Notes under the pieces: model-generated
What the model was told of the DNA's origin: nothing
Databases searched by the model: none
Seen by the model: the letters and a program-made list of their open reading frames with translations, nothing else
In this document: one piece after another, positions 1 through 7,959 of the stretch
Numbering within the stretch: the stretch's first letter is position 1
Layout: each line of letters starts with the position of its first letter
Made by a program: the position numbers and the translations under genes
Source: Hymenobacter psoromatis
GTDB taxonomy: Bacteria; Bacteroidota; Bacteroidia; Cytophagales; Hymenobacteraceae
Length of the DNA stretch: 64,000 nucleotides
Assembly: GCA_001596155.1 (NCBI GenBank)
Contig: CP014771.1
Location: forward strand, 1,426,001 to 1,490,000
Direction of reading: 5' to 3'

Positions 1-1362
1 CAAGCTACTAGCACCCGCTCCTACGCCGGGCCGATGGGGCTGATGACCCTGCTGTTTTTGCTATTCGGGGCCGTCACCAATTTCAACGACGTGCTCATGC
101 CCTACCTCAAGGACGTGTGCCAACTGACTGATTTGCAGTCGTCGGCGGTGCAGTCGGCGTTTTTTGGGGCGTATTTTCTGATGTCGCTGCCGGCGGGTAA
201 GGTGCTGGAGAAGCTGGGCTACCAGCGCGGCATCGTGACGGGGCTGCTCGTGATGGCGGGCGGGGCGCTGCTGTTCGTGCCGGCCGCCAATACGCGCCAG
301 TTTCCGCTGTTTCTGGCGGCGCTGGCGGTGCTGGGGGCGGGCATCACGCTGCTGCAAGTGGCGGCCAATCCCTACGTGAGCGTGCTGGGGCCGGCGCGGC
401 GGGCGGCGGCGCGGGTCAGCATCGTGGGGGTCGCCAATAATTTTGGCGGGGCGGTGTCGCCGCTGGTGGGCGGGCTGCTGCTGTTTGGCGGCTCGGTGGC
501 GCTGAAGGCGCAGCTGGCGGTCCTACCCCTGGCCGAGCGCCTCACGCGGGAGGCGCAGCTCGTGAAAGCGCCTTACCTGGGCCTGGCGGCCTTTCTGGCG
601 GTGCTGGCGGGCGTATTTTTTATGCTGCGGCTGCCCGATATTGACGCCCTACCCCAGGAAGAAGCGCTGGTGGCGCAGCCCGTGGCGGCGGGCCGCACGT
701 CGGCCCTGAGCTACCGGCACCTAGTGCTGGGCATCGGGGCCATTTTCGTGTACGTGGGCGTGGAGGTGGGCCTCGGCTCGTTCCTCATTCGCTACGGCGA
801 GAGCCAGGGCATCCGGGCGCTGTCGCCCTTCACCCAGAGCCTGGTGCGGGGGCTGAACGTGGCGACCAACTTCGCGGGCGAATTATTCGGCCAAAGCCCG
901 GCCCCGATTGATACTCAAGCGGGCTTCACCAAGGCGGTGGGCGCGGTGCTGGTATCGTCGTACTGGTTTGGCTCGCTGACGGGGCGGCTGCTGGGCATCC
1001 CGCTGCTGCTGCGGTTTAATAACCGAGCCTTGCTGGTGGGAGTGTGCGCGGCGGGCGCGGCGCTAGTGAGCGCGTCGGTGCTCAGCCAGGGCGAAACGGC
1101 GCTGTGGCTCATCGTGTTATGCGGGCTGATGAACTCCATTATGTGGCCCGTCATCTTCCCGCTGGCCATCACCGGGCTGGGGCCATTTACCAAGCAGGGC
1201 TCGTCGTTTTTGATAATGGCGATTGTGGGTGGGGCCATTATTCCGCCGCTCATGGGGTTGATTTCGACCAGCGGCGGCGGGCTGAGGGGGGCTTTTTTGG
1301 TGCCGGCACTATGCTATGCGTATTTGCTTTTTTACGCGCTGCGCGGGTATCGGGTGCGGTGA
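1..1362 (+). CDS. Sugar MFS transporter (FucP/GluP type), 5' end outside window
   Basis: Inner-membrane sugar:proton symporter of the FucP branch of the major facilitator superfamily, which imports fucose, glucose, galactose or related sugars. The reading frame is open from base 1, so the first ATG at 34 is probably internal and the true start lies upstream. The visible protein has about 11-12 hydrophobic segments. The early motif FNDVLMPYLKD and the AANPYVSVLGP stretch are typical of this branch, as is a long central loop before the second half. The substrate cannot be set from sequence alone. The stop is followed at once by a GGGGGTAGGG motif and an AT-rich palindrome. Confidence 0.85.
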   Translation, partial: QATSTRSYAGPMGLMTLLFLLFGAVTNFNDVLMPYLKDVCQLTDLQSSAVQSAFFGAYFLMSLPAGKVLEKLGYQRGIVTGLLVMAGGALLFVPAANTRQFPLFLAALAVLGAGITLLQVAANPYVSVLGPARRAAARVSIVGVANNFGGAVSPLVGGLLLFGGSVALKAQLAVLPLAERLTREAQLVKAPYLGLAAFLAVLAGVFFMLRLPDIDALPQEEALVAQPVAAGRTSALSYRHLVLGIGAIFVYVGVEVGLGSFLIRYGESQGIRALSPFTQSLVRGLNVATNFAGELFGQSPAPIDTQAGFTKAVGAVLVSSYWFGSLTGRLLGIPLLLRFNNRALLVGVCAAGAALVSASVLSQGETALWLIVLCGLMNSIMWPVIFPLAITGLGPFTKQGSSFLIMAIVGGAIIPPLMGLISTSGGGLRGAFLVPALCYAYLLFYALRGYRVR

Positions 1363-1394
1363 GGGGGGTAGGGATTATTCCGCTCCACTCTATA

Positions 1395-1472
1395 AATTAA
1401 TTAAAAATGATAAATTAAAAATTAAAAATTTGACAACCCAATTTTTAATTTATCATTTTTAATTTTTAATTA
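1395..1472. terminator. AT-rich palindrome, probable terminator
   Basis: Two arms of roughly 30 bases made almost only of A and T (AATTAAAAATGATAAATT and its complement) surround a short GACAACCC loop. It lies 33 bases after the permease stop and just before the AraC gene. It can form a hairpin with U-rich flanks, so transcription termination is the simplest reading. Confidence 0.5.
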
Positions 1473-1507
1473 CCTCTACTGCTTCGCCAGCAAAAGCCTA
1501 CCCCCCT

Positions 1508-2419
1508 ATGCCCGCCACCTGGCCCAGCGCCCCCGTCATTCCTACTTATTCCCTGGCGCAGTGCAACGCGGCGGGCCACGGAGATTTTTACATCGTACCA
1601 ACCGATGCGGCCGGGCCGGTGCCGCGGGCGGAATTTCTGACCCCGCACCGCAAAAATTTCTACTTCCTGGTGCTGCTGCGGCGCGACGGCGGCCGGCACT
1701 GGGTGGATATGCAGCCCCACGACCTGCGGGCGAATACCCTCTACCTCACGGCCCCGCACCAGGTGCGGCTGCTGGAAACCGAAACCCCCGTGGCCGGCAC
1801 CGCGCTGGGTTTCACGACCGAATTCTTGGGCCTCGACCACCCGGCCGGCTTCGCGCCCCTACCCCTGCTGGTGCCCGGTGCCCCCGGCTTCGCCCGGCCG
1901 CTGGCCGCCGCCGACCTCGCCTTTCTGGAACCCCTGCTGGCCCACATGCTGGCCGAGTACGCGCAGCAGCGCCCCTGGCACCTCGATATGCTGCGCGCCG
2001 ACCTGCGGGCGCTGCTCATCTACCTCAGTCGCCTACCCCCGCTGCCGCCCACCGGCCCGCCCACGCCCGAGCCGGGCCTGCTCGCCGAGTTTGCGGCCCT
2101 GGTCGAAACTCACTACGCCACCCACCACCAGGTGGCGCAATACGCTGAGCTGCTGCACCTGAGCCCCGGCTACCTTAACGAGCGGGTGCGCCAGCTGAGC
2201 GGGCAGCCGGCCCTGGCCCACATCCGCGCCCGGCTGGCGCTGGAAGCCAAGCGCTACCTGTTTCACACCCAGCTGAGCGCGGCCGAAATCGGCTTCGCGC
2301 TGGGTTTTGAAGACCCGTCGTACTTCGGGCGCTTTTTCCGGCGCGACGCCGGCCTCGCGCCGCTGGCCTACCGGGCGGCCACCCGCGAAATGTACCAGCC
2401 AAACGCGGCTGCGTCCTAA
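1508..2419 (+). CDS. AraC family transcriptional regulator
   Basis: A 303-residue DNA-binding regulator. The N-terminal half (about 20-180) is a cupin-like sensing region. The C-terminal 100 residues carry two helix-turn-helix motifs: VAQYAELLHLSPGYLNERVR for the first, and LSAAEIGFALGFEDPSYFGR followed by FFRRDAGLAPLAYR for the second, the classic AraC signature. It stands just upstream of an NAD(P)-binding NmrA-type gene on the same strand, with a 190-bp palindrome between them. Regulators of this type often control the adjacent oxidoreductase, which would be a reasonable but untested guess here. Confidence 0.9.
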   Translation: MPATWPSAPVIPTYSLAQCNAAGHGDFYIVPTDAAGPVPRAEFLTPHRKNFYFLVLLRRDGGRHWVDMQPHDLRANTLYLTAPHQVRLLETETPVAGTALGFTTEFLGLDHPAGFAPLPLLVPGAPGFARPLAAADLAFLEPLLAHMLAEYAQQRPWHLDMLRADLRALLIYLSRLPPLPPTGPPTPEPGLLAEFAALVETHYATHHQVAQYAELLHLSPGYLNERVRQLSGQPALAHIRARLALEAKRYLFHTQLSAAEIGFALGFEDPSYFGRFFRRDAGLAPLAYRAATREMYQPNAAAS

Positions 2420-2452
2420 GGGTAGAAGGGGGTAGGGCCGGACCTTTGTAGG

Positions 2453-2641
2453 GTTGTTGGCTGGCGGCGCTCTATCCATCGTTCAACGAGCGCCTCACCC
2501 CCCGGCCCCCTCTCCGAAAAGGAGAGGGGGAGCCGAGCGATTACGTTCACGCAAGGCCGGTGTCCCCTCTCCTTTTTCGGAGAGGGGGTCAGGGGGTGAG
2601 GCGCTCGTTGAACGATGGATAGAGCGCCGCCAGCCAACAAC
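2453..2641. repeat. Long palindrome (189 bp), GGAGAGGGGG family
   Basis: The outer arms of about 49 bases are close to perfect complements, starting GTTGTTGGCTGGCGGCGCTC and ending with its reverse complement. Inside lie inverted CCCCTCTCC / GGAGAGGGG blocks, as in the palindrome near 61.0 kb. The arms include a CGTTCAACGA submotif that recurs in other palindromes of this window. Short reading frames through it are artefacts. It fills the space between the AraC gene and the NmrA-type gene. Confidence 0.85.
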
Positions 2642-2663
2642 TAACCCTTAAAAAATTCTACTT

Positions 2664-3572
2664 ATGTCTCAGCAGCAGCTAGTTATTACCGGGGCCACGG
2701 GCCACATCGGGACCAAGATTGTCCATGCCCTACTCAGCCAGGGGCACCGCGTGGTGGCCGTGGCCAACCCTAGCCCGCGCCTCGACGCGCTACAACAGGC
2801 CGGGGCCGAAATCGCCCCCGGCGACTTCACCAACCTCGATTTTCTTACCCAAATCCTGCGCGGGGCCGAGGCTGCTTTCCTCATGGCCCCGCCCGACGTG
2901 AAAGCCGCCGACGTGCTGGCCCACCACGCGAAGGTGAACGAAACCCTGGCCCAGGCCGTGCAGGCCGCCGGCCTGCGCCGGGTAGTGAACCTGAGCAGTG
3001 CCCGCGCCGACCAGCCCGCCAACAACGGCCCCCTGTTTCTGGCGCAGGAAAAGCGCCTCAACGGCATCGTCGGCCTCACGGTGGCCCACCTGCGCCCGGC
3101 GTACTTCATGGAGAATCTGCTCAACAACGTGCGCCCGATTCAGATGCGGGGAGCCGTGGCCTCGCCCATGAATCCAGATATTAGCATCCCGATGGTGGCG
3201 ACCAAGGACATTGCCGCCAAAGCCGCTGAGCTGCTCGGCGCGGCCACGTTCGAGAACCACGCGGCGCACTACCTGCTCGGCCCGCGCAACTACTCCATGC
3301 AGGAGGCCACGACCATTCTGGGCCAGGCCATCGGCCAGCCGGAGCTGCCCTACCAGCAGCTCAGCTACGATGAGTCCCGCGCCGGCCTGCTGAAAGCCGG
3401 TATGAGCGCGAGCATGGCCGACCTCTTCGACGACATGATTCAGCGCCAGAACAACGGTACGGCCCTACCCGACGAGCGCCTGCCGGAGCGCGCCACGCCC
3501 ACTACCCTCGAAGAATTTGCCCGTACCGTGTTCGCGCCCGCTTTCCAAAAAGCGAGTGAGAAGGCTGGTTAA
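2664..3572 (+). CDS. NmrA-like NAD(P)-binding protein
   Basis: A cytosolic atypical short-chain dehydrogenase-like protein of 302 residues. The Rossmann motif GATGHIG is at residues 10-16. The sequence then follows the NmrA/QOR2 pattern: a LDALQQAGAEIAPGDF segment, the VVNLSSA strand and the HLRPAYFMENLL helix. It lacks the YxxxK pair of classical SDR enzymes, so it may be a redox sensor or an NAD(P)H:quinone reductase. It follows the AraC regulator on the same strand, which suggests control by that regulator. ATG at 2664 gives the glycine-rich motif at the expected distance from the N-terminus. Confidence 0.85.
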   Translation: MSQQQLVITGATGHIGTKIVHALLSQGHRVVAVANPSPRLDALQQAGAEIAPGDFTNLDFLTQILRGAEAAFLMAPPDVKAADVLAHHAKVNETLAQAVQAAGLRRVVNLSSARADQPANNGPLFLAQEKRLNGIVGLTVAHLRPAYFMENLLNNVRPIQMRGAVASPMNPDISIPMVATKDIAAKAAELLGAATFENHAAHYLLGPRNYSMQEATTILGQAIGQPELPYQQLSYDESRAGLLKAGMSASMADLFDDMIQRQNNGTALPDERLPERATPTTLEEFARTVFAPAFQKASEKAG

Positions 3573-3587
3573 AAGAGGTTAAAGGAC

Positions 3588-3705
3588 AAAAAAAGGCGGT
3601 CATGCTGAGCTTGTCGAAGCATCTCTACCGCGTAACTAACTCCTGACATTGAGTTTACTTACGCAGTAGAGATGCTTCGACAAGCTCAGCATGACCGCCT
3701 TTTTT
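3588..3705. repeat. Long palindrome, TGCTGAGCTTGTCGAAGCA family
   Basis: Arms of about 41 bases read AAAAAAGGCGGTCATGCTGA and on through GCTTGTCGAAGCATCTCTACC, with a matching complement ending in TTTTTT. It lies between converging genes and can serve as a two-way terminator. The same arm core recurs at 19986, 45806 and 62703. Confidence 0.85.
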
Positions 3706-3737
3706 CATCACTTCTAATTCAAGAATAAGAATAAAGG

Positions 3738-5381
3738 CTACCGCACCAGCTTAACCCCCTTGCTCTTAGGCCGAAGCACCGGCACCGGCTGCTCCGGCCG
3801 GTCCCCAATATACTTATCGGTGCGGGCAGCATCCAACAACGTCAGCAGCACGCCATTGGTCCAGCCGAAGCCGTCTTGCAGCGGGTATTCACCGCCCCCG
3901 CCGGCGGCGGGGCCGGTGGCTTCCACGTTGTATTTTTCCAGGAGCTTGCCGGTTTGCTGAAAGCCGCGCACGTTCACGCGCACCCAGCGGTGGACTACGG
4001 TATCGGCCAGGGCCGTTTGCTGGTAGCGGTTCAGGCCCAGAATGGCCAGGTATTCGAGCGGGGCCCAGGCGTTGGGGGCATCCCACTGCTGGCCGCTGGC
4101 GAGGGGGGTAGTGAGCAGCCCGCCAGGTCGCAGAAATTCGCGCCGCAGGTGCCCGGCCACCAGCACCGCCTGCACGGGCGTAGCCACGCCAAAGGCCAGC
4201 GGAAACACGGCCGCCAGCGAGCGGGCGGGGGTAGGCCGCCGGGCGTCGAGGTCATAATCCGAATAAAAACCGGCCTTATCATCCCAGCAGTAGCGGCGGA
4301 TGGCGGCGGCGCGGCCCCGCGCCAACTGCCGGAACCGGGGCGCTTCGGCCGAATCGCCGGCCTGGCGCGCGGCCCGGTCCAGGGTTTGCTCTAGGCTCAG
4401 CAGCAGGCAGTTGAGGTCCACCGGCACGAGGCGGGTAGTACGGATGGTACCCAGGCCCTGGCCGGGCGCAAACCAGCGGGTGCTGAAATCCCAACCCGAC
4501 GCGGCGGCGGCGCGCACGTTGCGGTAAAACTCGGCGAGCGGCTGGGCGCTGGTTTTGGCGGCTTCCACATCCTCGCGGTACGACTCCTCGCGGGGCTGGT
4601 CGCTGTCGTCCCAGTAGCGGCTCAGCAGCTCGCCGCCGGGCATCCGCACGGCCAGGCGCTCAGCGGTGCCGGGCGCGGGACGCGCGCCGTTGGCGGTCCA
4701 GTAGGCATATTCTTTCAAAAGCTGGGGCCGAAACTGCATATACGCTTGGCTGCTACCCCCTTCGGCCTGCGCCAGCAGCTGCACCATGAGGGCAAAAAAC
4801 GGCGGCTGCGAGCGGGTGAGGTAGTAGGTGCGCGTGCCGTTCGGAATGTGCCCATAGCGGTCAACGAGCGAGGCAAAATCGGCCACCATATCGCGCACCA
4901 TTGCCGTGCGGCCGGCTTCGCGCAGGCCCAGCATCGTGAAATACGAATCCCAGTAATACATCTCGCGGAAGCGCCCGCCCGGCACCACGTAGGGCCGCGG
5001 CAGCGGCAGCAGCGACGAATAGGGCTGCGCGCTACCCTGCGCCGGCCGGCTCAAAACCGTCCACAGCGTGTCGAGGTGCGCCCGGATGCCGGCTTTAATA
5101 TTGCTGTGATAATTGCCGCCCACGGCGGCGGGCGGCACAAAATACTGGCCCGCGAAGGCTTTCAGGTCGAAGCCCGGCTGGGTGCGCAGGCGCTCGTAGG
5201 CGGCGACAATCTCGGTGGGCGGTGCCGTGGGCAGGGCATCCACGAAGGTCTTGCCGTCGGCATACACGCGCTGCGTTTGGATGGCTTCGAACAGGCCGGG
5301 ATAGAGCTGGCGCGGCGTGGGCTGGGCCCCGGCGGCGAAACCGGCCAGCAGCAGGCCAGCGCCGAATACGAAGTTTTTCAT
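3738..5381 (-). CDS. treA: Periplasmic alpha,alpha-trehalase (GH37)
   Basis: Hydrolyses trehalose to two glucose molecules outside the inner membrane. The start at 5381 gives MKNFVFGAGLLLAGFAAGAQ, a clear signal peptide, which is why it is preferred to the in-frame ATG 10 codons upstream. Both GH37 signatures are present: PGGRFREMYYWDSYF in the first third and QQWDAPNAWAPLEY near the C-terminus. The DSYFTMLGL and GHIPNGTRTYY stretches of the (alpha/alpha)6 barrel are also seen. The length (547 residues) is normal for bacterial TreA. A GGGGGTAGG motif overlaps the start region. The next gene is divergent and encodes a lipoprotein. Confidence 0.93.
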   Translation of the reverse strand: MKNFVFGAGLLLAGFAAGAQPTPRQLYPGLFEAIQTQRVYADGKTFVDALPTAPPTEIVAAYERLRTQPGFDLKAFAGQYFVPPAAVGGNYHSNIKAGIRAHLDTLWTVLSRPAQGSAQPYSSLLPLPRPYVVPGGRFREMYYWDSYFTMLGLREAGRTAMVRDMVADFASLVDRYGHIPNGTRTYYLTRSQPPFFALMVQLLAQAEGGSSQAYMQFRPQLLKEYAYWTANGARPAPGTAERLAVRMPGGELLSRYWDDSDQPREESYREDVEAAKTSAQPLAEFYRNVRAAAASGWDFSTRWFAPGQGLGTIRTTRLVPVDLNCLLLSLEQTLDRAARQAGDSAEAPRFRQLARGRAAAIRRYCWDDKAGFYSDYDLDARRPTPARSLAAVFPLAFGVATPVQAVLVAGHLRREFLRPGGLLTTPLASGQQWDAPNAWAPLEYLAILGLNRYQQTALADTVVHRWVRVNVRGFQQTGKLLEKYNVEATGPAAGGGGEYPLQDGFGWTNGVLLTLLDAARTDKYIGDRPEQPVPVLRPKSKGVKLVR

Positions 5382-5523
5382 GGGGGTAGGACGGCGGGTG
5401 GGAAGCCACAAAGTTGCTGATTATTGGGCATGTAGCGGACCGGCGTGGTCGTTGGGCGGAGTAAATATTATTGACGCCGCCCGCTTGCTACACTTGTGCA
5501 CGACTATTGCTAGGGCCTTTTTT

Positions 5524-6072
5524 ATGAAAAATATCCTATCGCCCAAGATGCGGCTCGTCCTACCCCTGTTGCTGCTCGCGGCCATCAGCTGCCAAAAGCT
5601 CGTGGGGCTGCTTAATTTCAAAATCAGCGACTCTACCAATTTCACTATTCCAGCCACGGGGCCGCTCGTGAATACGGCGCTTGCGCTGCCCGGCATTCCG
5701 GTGTCGTCTAATTCGTCGAGCACCTACGCGGGCAATAACACGACCGCCGACTACGTGCAGGACGTGACCCTCGACCAGCTCACGCTTACCACCACCGACC
5801 CCAGCACCCAAACGTTTGATTTTCTGAAGAGTATCAGCATTTATATTGCCACCGATGCGGCCGGCAGCAACAAGGTGCTGCTGGCTTCGCTCAGCCCCGT
5901 GCCCACCGGCCAGACGTCTATCAGCCTCACGCCCAGCGGCAACAAGCTCGACCTGTACCTGCGCACCGGCAACTACACGCTCTTCACCACCGCCGAGCTG
6001 GCCAAAGCCCTACCCCAGGATACCAAGGTGCGCGCCGACTCGCAGTTCAACGTAAAGGCGAACGTGAAGTAG
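5524..6072 (+). CDS. Hypothetical lipoprotein
   Basis: A 182-residue protein of unknown function. The N-terminus MKNILSPKMRLVLPLLLLAAISC is a type II signal peptide with lipobox AISC, so the mature protein should be membrane-anchored through a lipidated cysteine. The rest is rich in Thr, Ser and Asp and predicted mainly beta (repeated TLTTTDPSTQT and SISLTPSGNKL strands). No catalytic motif is visible. The ATG at 5524 is chosen over an upstream in-frame ATG because it starts the signal peptide. It is transcribed away from the trehalase. Confidence 0.7.
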   Translation: MKNILSPKMRLVLPLLLLAAISCQKLVGLLNFKISDSTNFTIPATGPLVNTALALPGIPVSSNSSSTYAGNNTTADYVQDVTLDQLTLTTTDPSTQTFDFLKSISIYIATDAAGSNKVLLASLSPVPTGQTSISLTPSGNKLDLYLRTGNYTLFTTAELAKALPQDTKVRADSQFNVKANVK

Positions 6073-6090
6073 CAGCATAAACTGCACAGA

Positions 6091-6184
6091 ACGTCCTTCC
6101 GAGCTTGCCGGGGAATCTCGCTCGCGTGGTGGAACAACACCCTAACGGCGCGGGCGAGATTCCCCGGCAAGCTCGGAATGACTT
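6091..6184. repeat. Long palindrome, TTCCGAGCTTGCCG family
   Basis: The arms ACGTCCTTCCGAGCTTGCCG...GAATCTCGC pair with GCGAGATTCCCCGGCAAGCT...GGAATGACT, with a few mismatches. It lies between the lipoprotein gene and the converging kptA. Its arm core is shared with the palindrome at 13394. Confidence 0.8.
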
Positions 6185-6223
6185 TTTTTGTAACGTCTTT
6201 CTTGATGTTCTTTTCTTAACCTG

Positions 6224-6772
6224 CTATTCCGTTTCGCGCACATACTGCGGCGGCACGGCCTCGGTGAGCCACACGCCGTTGCCAGAGCGAAAAAACACGC
6301 CGCCGGCCGCGTGTAGGCCCGCTGCATCAATGGCCAGCAACAGGGGGCGGCCGCGGCGCTGGCCCACGCGGCGGGCGGTGGCTTCGTCGGTGGTGAGGTG
6401 CACATGGTGGCGGGTCATCTTCTGCAAGCCCGCGGCCCGGATGGCGGGTAGGGCGGCCGGCGCGGTGCCGTGGTAGAGCACGGCGGGCGGGGTAGCGGGC
6501 GTGAGCTGCAAATCAACCTCCACGCTGTGGCCCTGCTGGGCCCGGATGCGCAGGCCTGTCTCATCGAAGGCAAAGCGCTGTTTATCATTATCTTCAACAA
6601 TATCCTCCAGCTCGTCGCGAGTGAGAGGGTGGCCGTAGGCGGCGCAGGCGGCCAGCAAGTCGGCCACGGCTACCCAGCCGCCGGGCACCAGGCGCAGGCC
6701 AATGGCTTCGGGCTGGTGACGCAGGTGCTGGCTCAGAAATTTACTCAGGCGGGTGGTGGCTTTGGAGTCCAT
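6224..6772 (-). CDS. kptA: RNA 2'-phosphotransferase (Tpt1/KptA)
   Basis: An NAD+-dependent enzyme of 182 residues that removes a 2'-phosphate from RNA, giving ADP-ribose 1'',2''-cyclic phosphate. In fungi this finishes tRNA splicing; the bacterial role is unknown. The family motifs are all visible: SKFLSQHLRHQPE at the N-terminus, GWVAVADLL, DNDKQRFAFDE, LYHGTAPAALPAIRAAGL, and the NAD-binding MTRHHVHLTTDEATARRVG. The length matches the family. It faces the lipoprotein gene and is divergent from murB, with palindromes on both sides. Confidence 0.93.
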   Translation of the reverse strand: MDSKATTRLSKFLSQHLRHQPEAIGLRLVPGGWVAVADLLAACAAYGHPLTRDELEDIVEDNDKQRFAFDETGLRIRAQQGHSVEVDLQLTPATPPAVLYHGTAPAALPAIRAAGLQKMTRHHVHLTTDEATARRVGQRRGRPLLLAIDAAGLHAAGGVFFRSGNGVWLTEAVPPQYVRETE

Positions 6773-6783
6773 ACGGGTTAAGG

Positions 6784-6869
6784 TAGCGCGAACTTTGTAG
6801 TTCGTGTCCCCGCGCCGCGAGATTGCAACACCGACGGCGTGAAAACGCGAACTACAAAGTTCGCGCTAC
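6784..6869. repeat. Palindrome, GTAGCGCGAACTTTGTAGTTCGCG family
   Basis: The arms TAGCGCGAACTTTGTAGTTCG and CGAACTACAAAGTTCGCGCTA are exact complements around a 40-base GC-rich centre. It sits between the divergent starts of kptA and murB, so it lies in the 5' region of both. Related copies are at 12231, 37850 and 56627, and a half copy lies near 25600. Confidence 0.85.
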
Positions 6870-6898
6870 AGTCCGCCCTACATCCCGACCTTTGCGCC

Positions 6899-7945
6899 AT
6901 GCCGCACCTCGAAGAACACGTTTCGCTCCGCCCTTTCAACACGTTTGGCCTCGACGTGATGGCCCGCTATTTTGCCCGCTTTGCCTCGGCCGAGGAGCTG
7001 CGCCAACTGCTGGCCCTACCCCTCGTGCAGGCGGGGCCGCTGCTGATTCTGGGCGGTGGCTCCAACCTGCTGCTGACCCAGAACTTTGCCGGCGTGGTGC
7101 TGAAGAATGAGATTAAAGGGCTGGAAATCATTAGCGAAGAGGCCGGCACGCACACGGCCCTGGTGCGCGCCGGGGCCGGCGAGAGCTGGCACGGAATGGT
7201 GGAATACGCCTTGGACCAAGAGCTGAGCGGCATCGAAAACCTGTCGCTGATACCGGGCACGGTGGGCGCGGCACCGCTCCAGAACATCGGGGCCTACGGG
7301 GCCGAGCTGCAAGACACCTTCGAGCGGCTGGAGGCGCTGGCAATCGGCACCGGCGAGCTGCGGGTTTTTACTAAAGAAGACTGCGGCTTCGGCTACCGCG
7401 AAAGCGTGTTTAAGGGGCCGCTGAAGGGGCAGTTCGTGGTGACGGCCGTGGTGCTGCGCCTGCACCGGGCCAGCGCCGGGCGGCCGGTCAACGTGAGCTA
7501 CGGCGCCATCCAGGACACGCTCACTGATTTGGGCATCGAAACCGAGCCTACCTCCCGCCACGTGAGCGACGCCGTGGTGCACATCCGGCGCTCGAAGCTG
7601 CCCGACCCGGCCGAAATCGGCAACGCGGGCTCGTTCTTCAAAAACCCCGAAATCTCCCAGCATAAGTTTGACGAGTTGAAGAGTCGCTACCCCTCGCTGC
7701 CGGGCTACCCGGTGCCGGGCGGCGTGAAAGTGCCCGCCGGCTGGCTCATCGAGCAGGCTGGTTTTAAGGGCTTGCGGCGCGGGCCGGGCGCGGGCACCCA
7801 CGGCGTGCACGAGCGCCAGGCGCTGGTGCTCGTGAACCACGGCGGTGCTACGGGCCAGGAACTTCGCGAATTGGCGGAAGAGGTTATTCGGGCCGTGGGC
7901 ACGCAGTTTGGCATTGAATTACATCCCGAGGTGAACATTCTGTAA
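6899..7945 (+). CDS. murB: UDP-N-acetylmuramate dehydrogenase
   Basis: A cytosolic FAD enzyme of 348 residues that reduces UDP-GlcNAc-enolpyruvate to UDP-MurNAc in peptidoglycan synthesis. Seen motifs: LRPFNTFGLD at the N-terminus, the FAD-binding LILGGGSNLLLTQNFAGVVL, SLIPGTVGAAPLQNIGAYG, the catalytic-serine region GNAGSFFKNP, and the C-terminal HPEVNIL carrying the conserved Glu. It has the type I arrangement. An in-frame ATG at 6839 would start inside the palindrome, so 6899 is chosen. A TTTGC box ends only about 5 bases before this ATG, so the mRNA could have a very short leader. Confidence 0.95.
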   Translation: MPHLEEHVSLRPFNTFGLDVMARYFARFASAEELRQLLALPLVQAGPLLILGGGSNLLLTQNFAGVVLKNEIKGLEIISEEAGTHTALVRAGAGESWHGMVEYALDQELSGIENLSLIPGTVGAAPLQNIGAYGAELQDTFERLEALAIGTGELRVFTKEDCGFGYRESVFKGPLKGQFVVTAVVLRLHRASAGRPVNVSYGAIQDTLTDLGIETEPTSRHVSDAVVHIRRSKLPDPAEIGNAGSFFKNPEISQHKFDELKSRYPSLPGYPVPGGVKVPAGWLIEQAGFKGLRRGPGAGTHGVHERQALVLVNHGGATGQELRELAEEVIRAVGTQFGIELHPEVNIL

Positions 7946-7959
7946 AGAGAAACTTCGCA

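Noticed and set aside
2454..2651. Short open frames within the palindrome at 2453, similar on both strands
   Set aside because: The near-identical products on opposite strands result from the palindrome itself.
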